A DNA stretch of 64,000 nt from Apodospora peruviana (Eukaryota; Ascomycota; Sordariomycetes; Sordariales; Lasiosphaeriaceae), in the NCBI GenBank assembly GCA_033439685.1, contig JAUEDM010000007.1, forward strand, positions 3,462,501 through 3,526,500, written 5' to 3'. The notes beneath the pieces were generated by a model. The model ran no database searches, was not told where the DNA came from, and saw only the letters and a program-made list of their open reading frames with translations. Position 1 is the stretch's first letter. Every line of letters begins with the position of its first letter. The position numbers and the translations under genes were made by a program. Of the stretch, positions 34,155-44,592 are shown piece by piece.

Positions 34155-35181
34155 GAGGTCCAAGAAAACACCTGGAATGCTATCCTTGTTCCCATAACCC
34201 TTCGTTCTTCTCATATCATCCAAACGGAACCCTTGTCTTGAAGACGAGTCGACGACCTCTACCACGCTTTTAGTAGCACTCCTTGGGAGGTAGCACGTGC
34301 TCCGTCGTCCTCCCTTAAGTTTCTTTCTAGGTACTTAGGGCGGTATTCAACTTGAACAGAATGAAAATCTTCAATTCCTGCCCAAAACATTCCGACAGTC
34401 CGTTATGGTTATTATGCCTTAGGCTGAGCTTCATTCCAATGACCTGCATAACTTGATCATGGTACCTTGAATAGGGCCTCAATAGTTGAACTGAGCTTCA
34501 TTATCCCAACTCACAACCCAATCACCATGAAATAAGAGAAGGCAGTGCCGTTTTGACGGGGCAGTGAATGATTGATTGATTCTAAAAGCCCTGTTTTCCA
34601 CCATGCGGGTCGACGGAAAGCAACGCCCAGCGTTCTTTTGGGTACTAATGCAGGTAGACGTACGGCCTAATTCCAACATCTTGTTGGCCAGCCAAACAAG
34701 GCATCTGAATAAGGGAGCAATGAGTTGAGCCTCAAGGACCCAAGAACAAACGACGATCCTGGAGTTTTCTGGTACCTGAGTCGATGGAAATTTCGGTCAG
34801 TTCTCTGGACCCGGAGTCCCCGATTGTATCAGCACATGAACAAGCAGAATTTTCAGTTTGGGTATTGCAGCCCAGAAGAAGCTTGTAGCCTGAAAATATG
34901 GTCACTGGAGGAGAAGAGTCCCCAAAGCGGGACGATAAGACAGGCTTGCATGGGATAGCAAGAAATGATATATTACTCTCCTACCTATGTATGAGATGAA
35001 GTAACACCATCATGATCAAGCAAGACATTCTCCCCACGTGTACTCTCCAGAAACGCACATCCTACTAGGATTTTGTTACACAATTTTCGTAACATATCAG
35101 TTTACTCATTGACACACATACACACCACCGCGGACTACACAACACGATCCACTCAAACTTCCTCAACCGAACACCACAAAC
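34155..35181. other. Intergenic between the two coiled-coil genes
   Basis: No gene is recognised in these 1.03 kb. Confidence 0.5.
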
Positions 35182-36183
35182 ATGAGCTTCCTTGACCGTG
35201 GCAGAAGAAGTGACAAGGCCTCCAAGGGACCAAGGGTCCCAGACCACATGCGCGCCAACCAAGCTTACTTCGACACACCCTTCCGTGCTCAAGAGACTAT
35301 CAAGTCGCAACCGACACCCCAGCCGGCGGACAACCCCCCTCATTCATATTCGGCGTTTGGGGGCGGGCAGCGTGACAAACCTCTGGCAACTCTGTACTCC
35401 TCAGGTCCGGAAACCATGAGTACGCCACCACCGTCTACACCTGCGACCCCAACTCCTTCCGTTAGGCCCGCCGCCACTGCGACGACACCTTTGGGAATCA
35501 ACGCAACAACGCCCCCAACGACCCCTCCGCCTCTCGTTCACAAGTCTTCCGGTAAAGGCACCCCGTCGTCGTCTAGCAAGCCTGTGCCCGCCGCCGCCAT
35601 CGACAATGGCCAGCAGCAGCAGCAGCAGCAGCAGCAGTTCGCGCGCAAGATCGAGGGCCTGCAGCAGGAAGCCGTGCGCAACAAGCAGCTCGTCAACGAC
35701 AAGGTGCGCCAGCGCATCGAGGAGGCGCGCAAGCAGGCCGGTTCCCTCACCGAGCGCCAGAAGGAGGTGCAGGCGCTCAAGGACCGGAACGCGGCACTCG
35801 ACGAGCATGTGAAGAAGCTTGAGAGTGAGAAGAAGGCGCTTGAACGAGAGACGGGTGTGCTTGAGAAAGATAAAGCTGCTCTCGAGAAAGATAAAGCTGC
35901 GCTTGAGAACGAGAAACTTGGATATGGGAAGAAGATCAAGACGCTTGAGGAGAGCGTCAAGGTGTATGAAGGGGAGAACAAGCGTCTTGATGACATCGTC
36001 ACTGAGCTGGAGAACGACAACAGAGACAAGGACGCACAGATTCGAGCTGAGAAGATGAAGTATGACCACCTGGTGGAGTCGTTGACTGAACCTGAGCGGT
36101 CGTTGGTTGATATCACGGCGCAGCTGGTCGAGACGAATAACTTGCTTGAGAGTTTGTTGGCTTTGACTGGTATTGATCTGTGA
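35182..36183 (+). CDS. Disordered plus long coiled-coil protein, unknown function
   Basis: An intronless 333-residue protein. Residues 1-145 are low-complexity (Pro/Thr-rich, then nine Gln from a CAG run at 35611-35637). Residues 150-315 form a long coiled coil (LQQEAVRNKQLVNDKVRQRI, ALERETGVLEKDKAALEKDK). The segment VLEKDKAALEKDKAALENEK is an internal 7-residue repeat. The C-terminus LVETNNLLESLLALTGIDL is hydrophobic and might be a docking or oligomerisation helix. No family is recognised, and it is not alignable by eye with the preceding coiled-coil gene beyond composition. It ends 395 bp from the convergent hydrolase gene. Confidence 0.8.
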   Translation: MSFLDRGRRSDKASKGPRVPDHMRANQAYFDTPFRAQETIKSQPTPQPADNPPHSYSAFGGGQRDKPLATLYSSGPETMSTPPPSTPATPTPSVRPAATATTPLGINATTPPTTPPPLVHKSSGKGTPSSSSKPVPAAAIDNGQQQQQQQQQFARKIEGLQQEAVRNKQLVNDKVRQRIEEARKQAGSLTERQKEVQALKDRNAALDEHVKKLESEKKALERETGVLEKDKAALEKDKAALENEKLGYGKKIKTLEESVKVYEGENKRLDDIVTELENDNRDKDAQIRAEKMKYDHLVESLTEPERSLVDITAQLVETNNLLESLLALTGIDL

Positions 36184-36577
36184 TATTCTCTGGGAAGTTG
36201 ACTCTGTTGGAAAACGTTAGGAGGCGATGATGTCGATGTTTATGAGTGATGAGTTATGATCAGGTTTTCAGTTCGTTTTGTTTACATTTACTCGTTCTTA
36301 TACGGAGAGATCCTTCAATTTTGTCGTTATTATTCGCCTCAATTCTCCTCTTAGCCCCAAGCTAGATACTGGAATAGATTGCAGAGAGCTCATGTTCAAT
36401 TCTACATCTGATACTATCGGATGAATACTAGCAATTATTTTACCCCTTTTCGTTGCCATGCCTACACCCCCAACACCTCTCCTATTTGCAACTGCGACAC
36501 CCAACGATTGACCTGATAACCAAACATCGAGCGATAAGCAACCCATTAACTACCTGGTAGGGATGCTTCCAATCAGA
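36184..36577. terminator. Convergent 3' spacer
   Basis: AT-rich sequence between the stop codons of the coiled-coil gene (plus) and the second SesB-type gene (minus). It presumably holds both poly(A) sites. Confidence 0.35.
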
Positions 36578-37828
36578 TCAGCGTGTCCTCTCCTCCATAG
36601 CCCACTTCTCCACCCACCCCTGATCAGTATTCCATCCTAACCCACGCGTAACCGTCGTGGTCATAACCGGCGGCGGTGGCCTTGGAATCTGCGGACCCTG
36701 CGAAACCCGCTTGATGCGCCTCCACACAGCCTCAAACCGCGGGTCGTCCATGTCAAATTTGCATATGGACGAGTGATTCCCGCCAATGACCAACACTTCC
36801 TCGTGCGGCAGTTCCATGACAGCGGAGTGTTTCTCGACAACCTTTTCCAACATACCCAGCCTGTGTAAGCCATCACAACATCGCAACAGATACTAGGAAC
36901 TGACTCACCACCCGCCCCAAGCCGCTGTAAACATCCTGCTCCACAAAGCTGGCGATAGCATATTTCATCGAAAGCGGCCTAAAGTCCTCCGACAGGTCCA
37001 TCAAGTCGCGCGAATTGGGCTTCAGAGCTTTCAGGAGAAACGATTTCGGTCCGTTCCCAAACGCCGCGGCCGTGATGCTCGACACCAAACTCGCCCAGGT
37101 CGCCGCGTCCGCGCCTCGGTGAGGCGTCCCGAAAAAGACGATCCCTCTCGTTGAGTCGGCTATATCGCCAAACGAGTTTCTTTCGTTGTTGGCAATTCTT
37201 AGCGCCTGGAGTGCGGCCGGTCAGCCCGACGTTTCTTTCAAGAGATAATTGGTCTGATCCTCCCCGTCGCGATTTTGTAGGGTAAGGTAGGTACTTACCT
37301 GCTTGATAATTATGCCCCCCAAGCTATGCCCGACAAACACGATTGGCCGCCCTGTGATGGAAGCAGCATCGGCCACGCCGTCCTCCTCCTCGCGCCCGTC
37401 CTGCAGATGCGAGAGCAGGCTGCGAGCATTATCTCGGATGCCCGCGATCGACGTGTTCCCGAAAACGCTCGCGTTGTACCCAAAGGTCATGACCCGGGCC
37501 CTTGGGATTCTGTGCGGTAGCAGCTCATTGAGCCAACACGTGGTGGACTTGCCTGTCGCCGCCGGGGAGATGCTCGTCCAGCTGCGGATGCAGTCGCCGT
37601 TGAGACCGTGGACGGCAACGATGCTGACAGAAAATCTTTTAGCCAACTTTTCTTTTTCCTGAGTGGGCTTTGTTCGAGTCTACGGACGGCCCGCTTTCAG
37701 CGGTGTGGGTGCCTGGCTTACTCTAGGTTGGGCTTGCCATGTCTCTTTTCCCAGTCTTGGTGTGGGAGTGGAAGGACGAACAGTCCCTGGTTTTTCTTCG
37801 TGTATTTTTGCCTCGCATGATTTCCCAT
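36578..37828 (-). CDS. Stand-alone SesB-type alpha/beta hydrolase
   Basis: Exons 37828-37722, 37623-37299, 37205-36909 and 36841-36578 join in phase to 330 residues. Motifs are those of fungal SesB-like hydrolases: DIVAVHGLNGD near 35, VMTFGYNASVFGN, the nucleophile elbow FVGHSLGGIIIKQ, VFFGTPHRGAD, the acidic-residue block DLSEDFRP, and the catalytic-His block NHSSICKF. There is no NACHT or repeat domain. The last 40 residues (PRPPPPVMTTTVTRG...) are Pro/Thr-rich. Relatives act as effectors switched on by a partner NLR. The frame is open 114 codons further upstream, so an earlier start is possible. It is divergent from the third hydrolase. Confidence 0.87.
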
Positions 37829-38550
37829 CGTTGAACGGTGAATATCGGGATAATTATTTACGTTGACCGCTATTTCGGTTATTTTCTTCGGAACGACCGA
37901 GGAGATGGAGGTGGACGTAGCTGTCAAATCGACCATTTGCTTCACCGAGAATGCTGACAAGTTAATCTTCTCTGTGTAGGTTAAAACACGGATGGGGTAG
38001 GCCACAATGCAGCTGTGCCCTATGTTGGGGTTGTCGGCTTTTGAGAGGGGTGGCAGGCTCCCAGGTTGGGCCGCATCAAACAGCCCAATATGCACCTTCG
38101 ACTGCCAGCATTCCTGTGTCTCTGCCTTGGCGCTGTACAACAGCGACGAGGCTCTGAACGGGCAACCCGGAAGGGCCGTATCGATGTCACACAAAGCCCT
38201 GTTTTTGGGACTGGTGTACGGGAGAAACTACGCGCCATGCAGACTGCTGGAATCGACACCGAGCTACCACTGCAGGATCTACAGCCTGCAGGATCCGTGG
38301 AAGTAAAGCTCAATAAACCTCACATCATATATCACCTGCCTCCTTTGGTATTGTACTCGGAAGTATGCTTGACACACCCGTCTCGGTCCCCCGCCCATTC
38401 GTATGTGTTGTGCTCTGTTCCCCATCCCCTTTGCCAGATTCATTCCAAATCGGGGTTTCAGCATCGAACCTCACGCCAAGTCGACATCCAAGCTGCTTCT
38501 AGGCATGTCTCGACGGCGACATCTTGTTCTAGAGACCATCTACGACCCCG
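37829..38550. promoter_or_regulatory. Divergent upstream region of two SesB-type genes
   Basis: About 720 bp between two head-to-head hydrolase genes. The minus frame of the left gene stays open to about 38194 without family similarity. Confidence 0.4.
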
Positions 38551-39577
38551 ATGAAGTGGGAAATGGCCCGGCAGATCTCGAGTAAGTCCATCATCCATCT
38601 CGTGTCACACCGTGGCGTACTTCCTGCTACCCTTGTGACTTGCAGTGTTCCATCTTGGATCCCTGGCTGACCTTCACAGTCTTGTTCTCGTTCATGGCCT
38701 GAACGGCGACTACGAAAAGACTTGGACCCACGAAAAGACGAAAGTCTTTTGGCCCAGAGATCTCCTGCCCAAGAAACAGCCACACACCCGCGTGCTCTCG
38801 TTCAGCTTCAACGCCGACATCTGGGGAAACACCTCCGTAGCCGGGATCAGAGAGAATGCCCGGGCCCTGCTGGCCACGCTGAGCGATGAGCGCGAGGAGC
38901 TCGAAGAGAACGAGCGGCCTATCGTCTTCCTGGCGCACAGCCTCGGTGGCTTGGTCGTAAAACAGGCCCTCTGCACTGCCAGCATCGAGACCCAGTACCT
39001 GCCGATAGCATTTGCGACACGTGGACTTGTAAGAACTTTCCCTTTCTCACACCTGACCTCCAACACGGATAACTAACATTGACCACAGATGTTCTACGGA
39101 ACCCCCCACGCCGGCGCAGAGCAGGACCGCTGGCTGGCCATCGCCAAGTCCTTCGCACCGCTCGCGCCGCCCGCCCGCGGTCGGAGCAGGGTTTCAGCAC
39201 TAGTGGAAGCCCTCGAGACCAACTCCAAGGACATCGCAGGCATCTGCGAGGACTTTCGTTGCCGTGCCCGCAACTATGCCATCGTCAGTTTCTTCGAGAC
39301 GTTCGCGTGGCCGGGGACGAGCAGCACCATCGTGGGCAGGATGAGCGCGCTCATGAACCTGGACCACGAGGACCAGGTCCCGCTTGACGCGCATCACATG
39401 GATCTGTGTCGGTTCGAGAGCGAGAGGGACCCGGCGTTCAAGAGGACGTATTTGCGAATCAAGAAGGCTGCAAAGGGAAATCTTAGTAACGGTGGGCAGG
39501 CGGGAGCTGGAATGGGAGGAGGAGTGACGTATAACCAGTATGTTATTTATGGGGGACAGCCGCCAAAGGCCGTTTGA
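38551..39577 (+). CDS. Stand-alone SesB-type alpha/beta hydrolase with glycine-rich C-terminal tail
   Basis: Exons 38551-38581, 38646-39028 and 39089-39577 join in phase to 300 residues. Landmarks are LVLVHGLNGD, VLSFSFNADIWGN, the nucleophile elbow FLAHSLGGLVVKQ, MFYGTPHAGA, EDFRCRARNYAIVSFFET and the catalytic-His region DAHHMDLCRFES. The tail after residue 270 is glycine-rich and ends GGGVTYNQYVIYGGQPPKAV, a short aromatic/aliphatic segment in a flexible tail. Tails of this kind can be amyloid signalling motifs linking an effector to an NLR, but I cannot name a known motif. The tiny first exon and the start at 38551 are inferred from phase. Confidence 0.85.
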
Positions 39578-40073
39578 AAGCACTAGGTGTTGTTACTGGA
39601 TATTATATGTGTCAACGAAAGAATAACGCACCTTATGTGTTCGAGAAGTCGCTCCCTGCATGAGATAAAGAGATGGTCTCGAGGGATTGTAGGAAACGTC
39701 TTGCCAGACTATAGGTACTGCTTTGCTGGGATCTGGAAACCTTATTGCAAGTACTCTCTAAGGCCTTATTTGAATAGGAAATGGCCGTTATGTGCGCTAC
39801 ATATTACTGTTAGCTATTTGTCTTACTGCGGCGCCTAAACAAGAATAGCCATCTCAATATGAAGCTGTACCCCTATCCATACCTATCCGGCTAGCGATAT
39901 CGACTTTCACACAAAGGGGGAATCACTCAGTTCTGTAAGCAGAGTCTGCAATATCAAGTTTTACTCACGCGAGCTGAACAGTTGCACAACAATCCCTTCA
40001 AAGACAAGCATCTTTGTCTCTGTGGTTTCCTTTCCTCCCACTGTCACTAATCACACATCCACACCCAACAACA
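39578..40073. other. Convergent intergenic, nothing recognised
   Basis: This holds the 3' ends of the hydrolase gene (plus) and the PLP enzyme gene (minus). No further feature was noted. Confidence 0.45.
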
Positions 40074-41207
40074 TCACTGAACCTTACCCCTAGAATCCAC
40101 CGCCCAAATCTCCTCCACAACCCCCTTCCTGTACGCATAATAAACATCATGCAAGTTAATAGTCGGATCAATATGACTAGGAATCATCTCAACCCTATCA
40201 CCCACACAAAGCTCCGGCGAGCCCTCCTCCCAACTCAGCGAGCCATGCTCATCACCCATACACCCATACGCATACCTCTCATCCTTACACTCGGCCAATC
40301 CGCTATCCGTGGTCAACGACTTCAGTCCAGTATCGATCGTCACCTGCCTTTCTCCCTGCGTACTAAGAACGGTAGCCAATATCGTGAGACTATTTCCGTA
40401 AAACCGGCCAACAGCGTTGCGGTAATCCGTGTCCATGAAGATGAACGAACCGGGCTGCACCTCCGTGACCCCGGGAACCGTCGCACAAAACTCGGCCGTC
40501 CCTGTCCCGCCCGTCGTGACAACCTCGATGACCAACCCATCCTTTTTCAGGAGCTCTGCAGTCGTGGTGAGGATCTTCATCGAGGCGAGACACTCCCTTC
40601 TGCGCTCTTCATAGCCGTGCAGATGCTGCAGGTGGCCCTCGTATCCCTGCACGCCAATAAGTTTCAGCCGCGGCAGCGATGCAATGTGTCGCGCCAGCGC
40701 CAAGGCCTTGTCCGGCGCCACGCCGGTGCGATGCAACCCGACATCTAGATCAAGCAGGACAGGTATTTGTGTCTCGCGCAACTCGTCGTGGGCTTGCATC
40801 GCCTCGTTGATGGCGGACGCGCCCTCCTCGCTGTCGACCACTATCCTGATGTTGCGATTTTGCTGGAACAGATTCATCAGCCGGTTTACTTTTGTCGGTC
40901 CGATGATCTCACAGGTGATGAGGAGGTCATCGAATCCGGCACCCGTCAAAGCTTCGGCTTCGCTCAGCTTGGCCACGCAGCCTCCTGATGCTCCGGCGGC
41001 GACTAGTTTCTTGGCTAAGGTGGCGCTCTTGGTGGTTTTGAGGTGGGGACGGACTTTGACGCCCATCGGCAGCAGCTTGTTCATCAGCTTGCTTATGTTG
41101 GATTCCATCAGGTCTAGGTCAACGATCATCGAGGGCGTGTCGAGGCTGGAGAGGGGGTCGCCCACCCTCGGGGAGTATTCTGTTTTGAAGGTTGCCATGC
41201 TGGACAA
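40074..41207 (-). CDS. D-threonine aldolase / D-serine dehydratase-like PLP enzyme (alanine-racemase fold)
   Basis: An intronless 377-residue protein. The TIM-barrel domain binds PLP through Lys57 in RPHLKTTKS. The C-terminal beta domain has GDEHGSLSW and the metal site PSHIDPTINLHD (His345-x-Asp347). In the fold-III family an H-x-C pair binds zinc in D-serine dehydratases, whereas H-x-D is typical of metal-dependent D-threonine aldolases, so aldolase-type chemistry on D-3-hydroxyamino acids is more likely (inference). It lies next to a permease and an esterase on a 5.6-kb stretch, which suggests a small catabolic group. Confidence 0.88.
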   Translation of the reverse strand: MSSMATFKTEYSPRVGDPLSSLDTPSMIVDLDLMESNISKLMNKLLPMGVKVRPHLKTTKSATLAKKLVAAGASGGCVAKLSEAEALTGAGFDDLLITCEIIGPTKVNRLMNLFQQNRNIRIVVDSEEGASAINEAMQAHDELRETQIPVLLDLDVGLHRTGVAPDKALALARHIASLPRLKLIGVQGYEGHLQHLHGYEERRRECLASMKILTTTAELLKKDGLVIEVVTTGGTGTAEFCATVPGVTEVQPGSFIFMDTDYRNAVGRFYGNSLTILATVLSTQGERQVTIDTGLKSLTTDSGLAECKDERYAYGCMGDEHGSLSWEEGSPELCVGDRVEMIPSHIDPTINLHDVYYAYRKGVVEEIWAVDSRGKVQ

Positions 41208-42186
41208 CTGATGCGGGCTCTGTCAGGGATATCGCGGGAAGGTTGGCGAACACGGCGGGAAGGTAAGGTAAGGATGGCGAATGTATCTATCTTTGTTGAG
41301 ATCAAGCCGGAGCAACTCTCATTGATCCCATGAGTATGAACTGCTGTTATGGCTTGGCTTCCAAATGTGTTAAGGCAGGGAGGAGGAGACGTCGTTGATC
41401 GACGGAGGCGCAACTGACAAGCGCCGAGATCGGCAGATGTTCCTGTTGATCAGTTGGTGATCCTATGGCGCTTCAGGAAACGCTCGTTTGTTTCTGTTTG
41501 ATCCTTCCACTCGGTACTCAGAGAAATAGTTTGTCCGAAACCTCTTGCCTTGCTTAAGGTTAGGTAATCCGCCAGAACGGGAAGGTTAATTGTGTCCCTG
41601 CTCTCCACTAAACATGTCAAACAGGGAGGGGCATGTTGAAAGGCGGGGAAAGATGGTTGGAGTCAACGTTGTATCCCTGTGATAAGCAGAGCGTGGTGGA
41701 TTACCCCTTTCGGTAACCCGACTGCCACACATTGTCTCTTCACATTCACACTGGCCATCCCTGAACCCCCTCATCGACGGCGAGAATGACTTGTCGGTCA
41801 GTCTGGCTTTTCTGGGATTGCTTCACGCGCAGACGCGTCTCCTTTTCGGCCCGTTTGATGCAAGACAGCTCGAAAAGTTCCCGCCAAGACCGAGATGTTG
41901 GGTCGAGTCCGAGGAGAGGATGCGACTCTGAGGTTCAGTTCGATCTGATGAACGGATTTGGATAAACCACCGAGCTGATAACCAAATATTGTGAATGGAA
42001 GCAACAGCACAAGCCGACACCATCTTGGTTCCGTGCTCTTCAACAGATTCAAGAGTCATTAAGTCGGAGATTACCTACTACTCCCCAATACTAATAACTG
42101 ACATGGGAACCTCACACCCCAATAACAGCACAGATATCAGCCAAGTAAACCCAGAAGAGAGAGAGCCCATCACTAGAAAACACCAT
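41208..42186. other. Intergenic, no gene recognised
   Basis: About 980 bp between the PLP enzyme start and the MFS transporter stop, both on the minus strand. Only short random frames are present. Confidence 0.5.
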
Positions 42187-43835
42187 CTAAAGAAACCACC
42201 GAAATTCAGGAACACTCGGCCCATCCCGTAATCTCTTAGTCGGCACGTCGCGGGCAGTAGTCTTGACCCCGGCAGCTCTGTTCCGCCTCCAGTTATCAAA
42301 CATCATGTAAAACCCCAAAAGTCCAGCAATGAGCGCGCCCGCACCACCAAAGCACGCAGTCGTGATAAGCGCCGTCTCGTATTTAGGTGCCTCGTTCTTC
42401 CGGAAAATGTTGCTCGACACCAAGCCCATGACGTTGGCACAGGGGACGCCGACAGACGTAAGCAGCAACCGACGGCCCTCGTGCGCAATATTGTTGTTGT
42501 ACCAACTCGACAGCAAGACACTCGGCGCTGAGGTGCCCCAGACCATCATGAAGCACGCGAAATATGCTAGCTGCAAATTGGCCTGCACGTCGTCGATCGC
42601 CGCGTAGATGATGAACCCGATAAATGTCAGGATGAACCCCAGCATAATGAACGGGAACCGCATGCGCGCGTAGTCGGAGCTGAAGGCTAGTATCAACAAC
42701 ATGGCGGCGCCGCCCACGTTGGGGGCTACCGTATATAAGTTTGTCTTGAGGGTATCGTACCCCAGCCTCTGAATAATCTGCGGCATGAAGAGGCCCACGG
42801 ACTGGATGGGCACTCCCAAGCAAACCTCGATCAGGATGAATGCGTATGTGGACGGGAACTTGAAGATTCCAAGGGATTCGCGGATGTTGAGTTTTTCGGA
42901 GACCACCGACGACGAATCCATCTGGATGCGGTAGAACGCAAGAGACTTTTCTTCTTCTCCGAGGAACTGGGCTTCCGACGCGCTGCGAGGCAGGTACCAG
43001 AACGCGAAGATGGCGAAGAGCACGGACGCGGCGCCTTCGATGAGGAACAGGTAGCGCCAGACGAGCAGCGACGAACGGATGTGGAAGACGGCGAACGCTA
43101 ACAGGCCGCTGAAGGCGTTGGCGATGTTGGAGGCCGCGTAGAAGATGGCCAGTCGGCGGGCGAGCTCGCCGCGTCGGTAGAATGTTGTCAGATAGAAAAT
43201 GACGAGCGGGAAGAAACCGGCTTCTGCCATGCCCAGGAACCAACGCAGCGCGAAGATGCCGCCGAAGTTGGTGGTTGCCGCGGATAATAGTGTCATCGAG
43301 CCGAAGATCAGCATCAAGATGGGGAGGACGTTGGCTGGACCGAAGCGTTTCCCCAACAGGGCGACGGGGGGCGCGAAGATCACGTAGGGGACGAAGAAGA
43401 TGGATATCACCAGGTTGTATTGACCGGGCTCGAAGTTGAGATCTGACGAGTGTCAGCGTTGATCTCAGCTGAGTCGAAAAAGATGGGCAGCTTTACCTTT
43501 GCTCAAGCCAGCTGTTTCGGCGTTCCCAAGGTTGCCTTTGTCGATTGCGTTGAAGAGATCTATAAACAAAAAATTAGACAAGTCATGCGGCGACATGCCA
43601 CGATGAGACGGAGGGACTTACACATGACAGCCAGAACGGGCAGGATGCGAAAGTCAAACTTTCGACAGAGCTGGCGTTCGGCGATGCGGTCGATCACCCG
43701 CGCCGTCTCGGCCGATTCTTCCGTGTGCATGTCATCGTGAACCGAGCCGGCTGCCTCTCGCTCTGCGTCGCTGACGACACCAAGGTCCTCCTTTTCGGGG
43801 GTTTGGGGACGCATGGTGATTTTGTTCTGGTTCAT
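42187..43835 (-). CDS. MFS transporter of the anion:cation symporter (allantoate permease/Dal5) family
   Basis: Exons 43835-43622, 43559-43497 and 43442-42187 join in phase to 510 residues. A hydrophilic N-terminus is followed by about 12 membrane segments. Family blocks include FDFRILPVLAVMYLFNAIDK at the start of helix 1, NLGNAETAGL, RWFLGMAEAGFFP and FYLTTFYRRGELARRLAIFY. The ACS family carries organic anions such as allantoate, ureidosuccinate, short peptides or vitamins. Position between a D-amino-acid-type enzyme and an esterase suggests uptake of their substrate. An in-frame ATG 7 codons downstream (43814) is an alternative start. Confidence 0.92.
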
Positions 43836-44592
43836 GTTGACGGTAGAAAAGCTCAGGGGCGACCAACCGCGACAGACGGATGAGAAAAGGTTGGAGACAC
43901 CAGAGATCCACAAAGTCCGAGGTCGAAGGGAGAACAATGTTAAATGGTTCTGTTCTCGGGCCTGCTTCTAGAAGTATTATTACATGATAACAACGTCGCA
44001 CTTCCCGGTCAATGGGATGGTAACACGGCAACCCGAGGCTACACCGTATCAGGCAGGGCATGTCACCTGTCGATCATCCTCTAAACCCCCATTCGGTGTC
44101 TCCGGTGAGATGGACCCTGACAGCAACCCATCCAGATAGATCCAATATACAGACAGGAAGTCACCGGCAATACCAAGGTGAGGATCCCGGCCGGCAGTTT
44201 GTCTTGGTAGGTACTTATCCGAGTGACTGGAGATAAATCTTCCCTGACCCAGCTTATCATCCAGGTGGAGGCGGAGACAGAAACCTGGAATCCTTCGCGG
44301 GAAACCAACCCGGGAGAAGGATCTGTAATGGGGCACTTCTCCGCACAAATGCTTGATCCTACCGCGTATCCGACGGCGAAACTGCGGGGAGACGCAGGAG
44401 CCGACAACGGCGATTAGGTACCCGACCTTACAGGTAGGTTGGGGCCCATTCAACCACCGGCCGGAAGAAAGCCTGCCCGGTCGTTCGTCAGGCAGGCCAT
44501 TGGTGCCTTATCAGTTTCCCGTGTTTGCATCGTCCGACATCAAATCTAGTCTGTCAGTCCTCATCTTATGCCTCACAACTGCAAGTGCCATC
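43836..44592. promoter_or_regulatory. Divergent upstream region of transporter and esterase
   Basis: About 760 bp shared by the transporter (minus) and esterase (plus), so the two could be co-regulated. No specific site is identified. Confidence 0.4.

Noticed and set aside
35401..36116. Minus-strand leucine/serine-rich frames of 190-220 codons
   Set aside because: Antisense of a coiled-coil and low-complexity coding sequence; composition follows from the Lys/Glu-rich sense strand.
37829..38194. Extended N-terminus of the second SesB-type hydrolase
   Set aside because: The frame is open for 114 more codons, but that sequence lacks family similarity. The start at 37828 is favoured, though not proven.
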